Assembly: GCA_958496175.1 (NCBI GenBank)
Contig: OY292278.1
Span: 45,694,001-45,758,000, forward strand
Direction of reading: 5' to 3'
Origin: Sisyra terminalis
Lineage: Eukaryota > Arthropoda > Insecta > Neuroptera > Sisyridae
DNA length: 64,000 nucleotides
The first letter of the stretch is position 1; every line of letters starts with the position of its first letter. This document shows positions 58,170 through 64,000 of this stretch, piece after piece. The notes under the pieces were generated by a model that was not told the origin of the DNA, searched no databases, and was given only the letters and a program-made list of their open reading frames with translations. Position numbers and translations under genes: made by a program.

Positions 58170-60415
58170 TTCGTTAGTTTTCTCATATCTCGAGTATACC
58201 AGCAGAAAAATTAGATCTTTGAGAAAAATTTCATAAATAAAAAGACACCAAATTACTCGAGATGCACTTTCCTAAAAGACACAAACCCCCATCCGTCCAT
58301 TAATCCAACACAAAAGCTCATAAAGCTCCCGGATGTAGCCCAAAGGGGGCGCACTATTTTCCGAATTATCTTCACTTCGATGAATGAACGCATTAGATAA
58401 AACAAAATACGAAAAAAACAAACAGCAAATTCGACTGATAAAAAAGATACTTATGGTTCATTTGACCTTTTGTATATGGCAACTATTGATTTTCGTCCAT
58501 TTAAAGCACAAGATCAGGCCGAGGGTGAGTGTAATAGGGGGCGCGTAAGGGTTGTTTGTTTTACGGATAAACAAATTACGACCATCTCAAATTTCCTCCT
58601 TTTCAGCCTAAACTGATTTTAACGTCGCGAAATGTTTTTGTCAGCAAATAGTGTCGGAAAAACCCAATGAAATATGCCTCAATTTTGTTGATTAAATTTC
58701 AGCTGCTTAACGGAAAATAACGGTGGCTGTCATCGGAAAACTAGCACCGTTAACTTTGGCATTAATTAATAATTATATCCATAAACTTTGATAGTTCGTG
58801 TTACATCAATCATTAAAGAAAATGTAACTGCTTTTACTACGTAAACTTGTAAGGAACTTCAACGAAATTTGAGTTTGTACTCTTTAAATTTAAGTAATAG
58901 ATACCAAGTTTACTGAAAACTTTTGAGACCCATCCAACAATTAGATTTATATCATTTTTCTTTTAATTAAATAAAAAATATCATCGTCAATCATATGAAG
59001 CATCCAACAATAATGTCCACTTAATTAAACCACGAGAATTGAAATGCAGAATGCAATTAAAGTCCAATGAAATGAACGAGCTTAGTATTCAGCCACTGTC
59101 CCATTTTACATGGCAAATGAAACAACAATGGCGAAAAATGTAACAAACGTAGGGAAAATTAAAAACGAAATATTAATTCACATAAATAAATTTGACTGTA
59201 TAATGACTCGAATATTCGGCAAACGCGTATTCAACGAATCGTACGTATTCGAAAAAAAAATGGTGAAAAAACGAGGCAAAAAAAAACGGAAACATAAAAA
59301 AAAATAACCAACTAAGGGATGCATTGAATTTTTGCTTTTTGTTTAATTAAAAAAAAACTACCCCCATTTTTTAAAAAATAAAAACATGTTTTATATTATT
59401 TTCTACACAGAATGTTTAGTTTAGTTAATTTACGGTAATAACGGTAATTTGGCATTACAATTCCGGAAAAATATATGGTTTCCCTGTTAAGGGTTTTACT
59501 GTTTATTTTTTAAAGCAAAAGCTTTACATTTTTGGAGCTTAATAATGCTATGTGGAAGGCATTGAGGTGTGGATAATTACACAATCGGCGGAAAGTTAAA
59601 GGGAATGACTTCTATTTTGATTGATATGCATTTCTGAGGTCTTCGACTTGCATTGGATACATAGCTTAGCCAGGAGAACTATAGCTCATTAGGCAAACCA
59701 CACATATGTGTTTCATCCAAACATTATAAAGGACTTAACAATTAATTAAGTTTTTAGTCTATAAGGGGAATCATTATTATATCAGTAAATAAAAGATATG
59801 AATTAAAAGACAAAGGTGTATTACATCACCTCCTCCAATAAAGATTATGTCATGGCGATCCTGCTTCGAAAAAAGACCTTAATTTTTTAAAATTCAAGGG
59901 AGTAATCGGAGCTACCTCAGTAAAATTGTGTTTCAGTGAATAGTGGACAAAATACTCCATACAATACATATTCGATTTTAAACAATTATCGTTCAGAACG
60001 AAATTCCTAGTTAAAAAAAAATTATACAAGACGTCCTCCTTGGAAAAACAACTCCAGAATCATATGAATCCGGTATCGATCAACAAAACAGTTCTGCGGA
60101 AAAGCAACCCTTTCACATCAGGAAAATGCCTCTGAATACCAAGTCAATTGCCACATTCACCAGGAAAAACAGTAAGAGTTCAGTGCACAGGACTTCTAAT
60201 CACCACAAGATAAAAACATTTGGGTCAAAAACATTTTCAATTTTAAATTTAAGATTTATGGACTAAATATTTCTTTATATAATTAATAATTTTACGCCCT
60301 TTAGTTACCTGATAGATAGGTACAGGAGCTGAAATTAGTGTAATTAAATAAAAAAAACATATAAGAAGATTAGATTTCAACCAAGGCTAGTAACCAAAGC
60401 TTTAAAAAAAATAAT
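58170..60415. other. No recognisable gene
   Basis: Frames such as 59110-59307 are lysine-rich and low in complexity. The patch 58250-58620 is less AT-rich and seems unique. No domain, hairpin or target duplication was found. Confidence 0.45.
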
Positions 60416-60418
60416 TAT

Positions 60419-61235
60419 TTTTTTTTAAAAAATGGAAAATAAAGGCCAATGATAACAAAACTGAAGCTATCCTATTCACTAGAAGAAGACCCAACAAACA
60501 TTAAAAGGAAATGGGAATAATATAGAATGGGCAAAAACCGTTAGATACTTGGGGATGCAACTGGATTCCAGACTCAACTTTGCTGAACACATCAAACTAT
60601 CTAAAAACAAATTAATGGCCCGAACTAATATCTTATATCCATTGCTAAAAAGACAATCAAGGCTGTCTACCAGCAATAAATTAATAATTTATAAAACAGG
60701 TCTTAGACCAATGCTTACATATGCATGTCCAGTCTGGAGTTTAGTAAGCAAAACCAAGTATCTGACAATACAAAGAGCCCAAAATATGTTACTAAGAATG
60801 CTGGGAATCTGCCCAGCCAAATACAAGGTACACGATCTTTATGAGGAATTAAAGATACTATCGCTAGACTTATATATCCTCGTTTTGTCGCGGAAATTCT
60901 ACACAAATTGTAAAAGTGGCCCTAGCCAAATAATTATAAGCATCAGTGACTATACCCTCGATGACCTACTCCACAAATACAGAAAATACAAAAATAAAAG
61001 AATAAGACATATGGTATCCTAACAACCTAAAGTCAGGAACAATATTCGGGGTTTTTAAAGAATCGCCATCCATTTTTCCCCAACTACAATATCGTAAACT
61101 AATCTCTATCCTAGATCAGGATCTATAAACGCTGCTTGGTTGGTTTATGCAAGGTATATCACACTTAAAATTAAAAACAAAATGTAAACAAAAGTATTTA
61201 TATATATATTATAAGAGTAATAAATTTTATTTTAT
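60419..61235 (+). pseudogene. Jockey-clade LINE, 5'-truncated (copy i)
   Basis: An open stretch at 60549-61022 encodes the thumb and C-terminal tail: MGMQLDSRLNFAEHIKLSKN, LIIYKTGLRPMLTYACPVWS, LLRMLGICPAKYKVHDLYEE, DDLLHKYRKYKNKRIRHMVS and stop. The sequence before it, ENKGQ-type with ITKLKLSYSLEEDPTN in a shifted frame, is the post-YADD region. It is the same family as 48270-49560 but better preserved, since the tail is one uninterrupted frame. RT catalytic boxes are absent. The 3' end near 61235 is AT-rich (AATAAATTTTATTTTATTTA). Confidence 0.88.
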
Positions 61236-61785
61236 TTATTTTTAGTGTACCTAATTTCAAGGAATTATGAGACACGAATATTTGGACGAATCAAAGGTTT
61301 TAAATTGCAATGCAATGGTATGAAATTAAATGAATTTCATAGAGGTTCCAACATTCAAGGATATAGAAATTCTACCTTGACGCTGAAGTGTTATATAATA
61401 ACTAAAATAATTACGGTGATCCTTACAGGATACAAAAATTGTCACACCTTCTTAAGAGGGAGGCGGATCCACTCTAATTTTATTTAGTTATTGAATATTG
61501 TTATTATATATTATATTATGAAAATAGGGAAATTCTTAAAAATTATTGTTATGAAAATCGTGATGGAATATAAAAAAGAAAAAAAAATTGAATACCTGCT
61601 TCCCCACAATATTTTTTTTATTATTATAAAAGATAAATTTGCAATTTGTACAATAAATAAATATACAATACGCAAAAGTGATAATTTGTAAATAAAAATA
61701 AAGTGAACTTTAACTCGAAAAGAATTTCAATTCAAAGTCACCAGGTTTCAGGACTTGATGAGAGGCACCAATCATTATTGAAACT
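61236..61785. other. No recognisable gene
   Basis: The gap between two LINE relics. Frames at 61245-61487 and 61491-61691 show no domain. Confidence 0.45.
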
Positions 61786-61787
61786 CT

Positions 61788-63857
61788 CTATGAATTAATA
61801 AGATGATCTCTTGGCCATCGTCTTTTCAATCGACGTGGAGGGTTTTTTGGGTGTTGTAATTATGCTAACGTTTGCACTTCTGGGTGTAATTTTTCTGGGT
61901 GTAATGGTAGTGTAATTTTTCATGAAATTTTTGAAATATATGGGAAACATGTTTGGTCACGAAGGGAACACTTAGATCTCTAGAAATTATTTCATTTTGA
62001 ACATAATAAGGAGCGTTGAGGATTCTTCGGAAACATTTGAATTGAAAGGATTGGATTCGTTGTGTATTGGAAGGCTTAGCGGAATCCCACAGTTCTGTTC
62101 CGTAAATAGGTCGTAATATTGCTTTGTATAAAGTCAGTTTATTGTGCATACTAATTGTAGATTTGGGTCCTAGTACTCCACGTAAAAGTCCGTAAGGTCT
62201 GTTAAGGTGTGTGGAATCCAAGTGAGATGGCTATCCAAGTAGAACCCTAGATAGCGAATTTCTGATAATTTTTTTAAAATTTCGTTTTCAAGGTATAAAT
62301 GGTGGGGAATTTTTTTTATTGAGGGTGAAAGTGACATTTACAAATTTTTCTTTGTTAATTTTTATTTTCCATTTTAGGCTCCATACTGTCAGAAGGTCAA
62401 GGTGCTGTTGTAAATTTTTTGTAGCTTGAAAGGGGTTGAGATCCGAGGAAGGGATTGCTGTATCATCAGCATAGGTTGTTAACATGATCTTAGGATATGT
62501 AGGAATATCTGCGATGTAAATACAGTAAAGTATTGGCCCCAATATGCTACTTTGAGAAACACCAGCTTGAATTTTTGTGTTAGGGGAGAGAATTCATTGT
62601 TGTATCTCTCTCTAAAACATTTGTTGGAGAAGTAGGACTTGAGGATAAAATAGTATTGAATGGGAAAAACTTTTTTGAGCTTATAAAATAGTCCTGGAGG
62701 CCACACTCTATCGAAAGCCTGTGCAACATCCAGAAATGCTCCTTGGCAAAAATATTTGTTTTCGAGGGCTGATGATATTTCATCCACTACTCTGAAGCAT
62801 TGTTGAGTTGTAGAATGATGAGGCCTAAAACCAAATTGGTGAGAAGAAATGATGTTTATACTTTCAAGATAAGGAGTTATTCTTTTAAGGAGCTTTTCAA
62901 GGATTTTTGAAAATAATGGGAGCAAGCTTATGAGTCTGTAAGATGATGGGTCCGATATAGACTTGTTGGGCTTAAGAATGAGGATGATAATAGAGTATTT
63001 CTATTGGAAAATACATTGTGCGAAGAATTGCATTGTAAATTGTTAGATAAACAATTGATTTTCCGGGAAGGCGTCAAAGAATAACTGCAGTTAAAAGATT
63101 ATGGCCTGGAGATTATTTCAAAGGGGATTTATTAATCAAGATACAACTTATTATTAAAAAAGTTGTGGCTTTCGGATCTAAAGTCGTGTCCGGGTCTAAC
63201 CTCTCCGAGTCGCATCTTCAGGGCGTAATTGCTCCGAAACTAATCGCAGGATGGTCCTCAAGCCGTTCTATATACCATCCATTGTGGGTGGAAAATAAAG
63301 TTTAAAGCAGAAGAGTAGGTCAACCAATAAGAGAAGAAGGGGATAATCCTTCTCTTTTTAGTTGAATAGCTCTTCTTCGGCTTTGGATCCGAAAGCCACA
63401 ATTTTTTCAATAAAGAGTTGTATCTTGAATAAGACCGACCGTGAAAGCCTTAAATCTGGGATTTATTAAGTAGGGATTTTATTTCGGATGGACGAAAAGC
63501 TTTCACGGGGAGTTCTAATGGGAGAGGATATTGTATATTTTTTATGATTATTTCATCGTTTTGTGTGTTACAAATATTTGGCAAATATTGGCATATCTGC
63601 AAAAGCAGTTGCTCTTTCTAACTCGCCTCTAGACCAGGCGCCATCTTCATTGGGGATAGGGGATGAAATATTATGGAATTTTAGTATTTTTTTTTGGTGG
63701 CATACCATAATGAGCGATCTTTGAGGGATAGTGATTTTAGATACTGCATATATTGATCTGATCGATGTGCAATTAATTGGGATTTAAGAAGATTCGATAG
63801 TCTGTTAAATATGTTTTTATTGGAAGGATATCTTGTTCTTTCCCAGTTTCGGGCAGA
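61788..63857 (-). pseudogene. Jockey-clade LINE ORF2, long decayed copy (copy j)
   Basis: Minus-strand frames from 63857 down: SKSLSWHQSARNWERTRYPS and SLWYATKK (linker after the endonuclease), IPNEDGAWSRGELE, RPSEIKSLLNK, then an insertion. It resumes with LPLFSKILEKLLKRI, SHQFGFRPHHSTTQQCFRVV (motif 1), GAFLDVAQAFDRVWPPGLFY (motif A, aspartates present), a short shifted part, MGPILYCIYIADIP, TYADDTAIPSSDLN (motif C), WSLKWKIKINKEK, LTLYKAILRPIYGTELWDSA, and PPRRLKRRWPRDHLINS with a stop at 61788. Catalytic residues survive but frameshifts and a 323-bp insertion break the frame. It is a different jockey family from copies g and i. Confidence 0.92.
63135..63457 (-). mobile_element. 323-bp element with 12-bp target duplication
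   Basis: It interrupts the jockey ORF2 between RPSEIKSLLNK and the next block. A perfect duplication GGGATTTATTAA lies at 63123-63134 and 63458-63469. CAAGATACAACTTATTATT and GTTGTGGCTTTCGGATC near the left return reversed near 63385-63430 (GGATCCGAAAGCCACAATTT, AGTTGTATCTTG). On the minus strand CCCTGAAGATGCGACTCGG leads to GATCCGAAAGCCACAAC, the CTGAAGATG...GAAA layout of Penelope-type terminal repeats. It encodes nothing. The duplication length fits retrotransposition. Confidence 0.82.
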
Positions 63858-64000
63858 TTGATGCCAGGACAGTGATTTGTTATATAATTATATCAAAAAA
63901 AAAATTATAAAAAATATTTTTTTAAAGCCACAAAGCCATTCAATGTCATTTTATATTTAACTTATTTTTTTGATAAACGTGAAAAGTTTTCAAGTGATTG

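Overview
The window looks like repeat-dense, AT-rich intergenic or intronic DNA from an arthropod, most probably an insect. This rests on the element mix: jockey-clade LINEs, Penelope-like retroelements with a GIY-YIG domain, Helitrons ending in CTAG or CTAA, mariner, hAT-like and Harbinger-like hairpin elements, and long A/T homopolymers. I found no intact host protein gene, rRNA or normal tRNA gene. Every protein similarity I could recognise by eye belongs to a mobile element, and every one of those is broken.

Layout. 0-8.6 kb: mostly featureless AT-rich DNA, a fresh jockey 3' end with a perfect 12-bp target duplication (3021-3440), and a scrambled hairpin element (5126-6665). 8.6-12 kb: a LINE RNase H tail, two tandem duplications, and a 462-bp palindromic element with a perfect 13-bp duplication (10941-11402). 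13.7-19 kb: a graveyard of jockey fragments in both orientations mixed with hairpin elements. 19-23.8 kb: no recognisable genes. 23.8-31 kb: hairpin elements, a Helitron body and a 1.6-kb inverted-repeat element. 31-35 kb: three Penelope-like fragments. 35.9-40.9 kb: two related Helitrons in opposite orientation, both with a tRNA-like segment. 43.8-51.3 kb: an 807-bp hairpin element, a Helitron coding relic with an apparent intron, a jockey relic, and a mariner interrupted by a 783-bp hairpin element. 52.4-58.2 kb: a hairpin, a LINE tail, three successive tandem arrays and a large foldback carrying a nested palindromic element. 60.4-63.9 kb: two jockey relics, one interrupted by a 323-bp element.

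Two patterns stand out. First, several long-hairpin elements with different outer ends share the same ordered internal modules: an 18-bp palindrome CTTAATATTAATATTAAG, then a motif close to AATTAAACGCTCTACAAAA. Two of them have 8-bp target duplications and TAGGGTG ends, so they look hAT-mobilised. Second, a palindromic family with 13-bp target duplications is present at least twice plus a half copy. Its core resembles the terminal repeat of Penelope-like elements, so it may be an inverted-repeat, retrotransposition-type non-autonomous element rather than a classical MITE. All similarity calls were made by eye; no database search or alignment was run.
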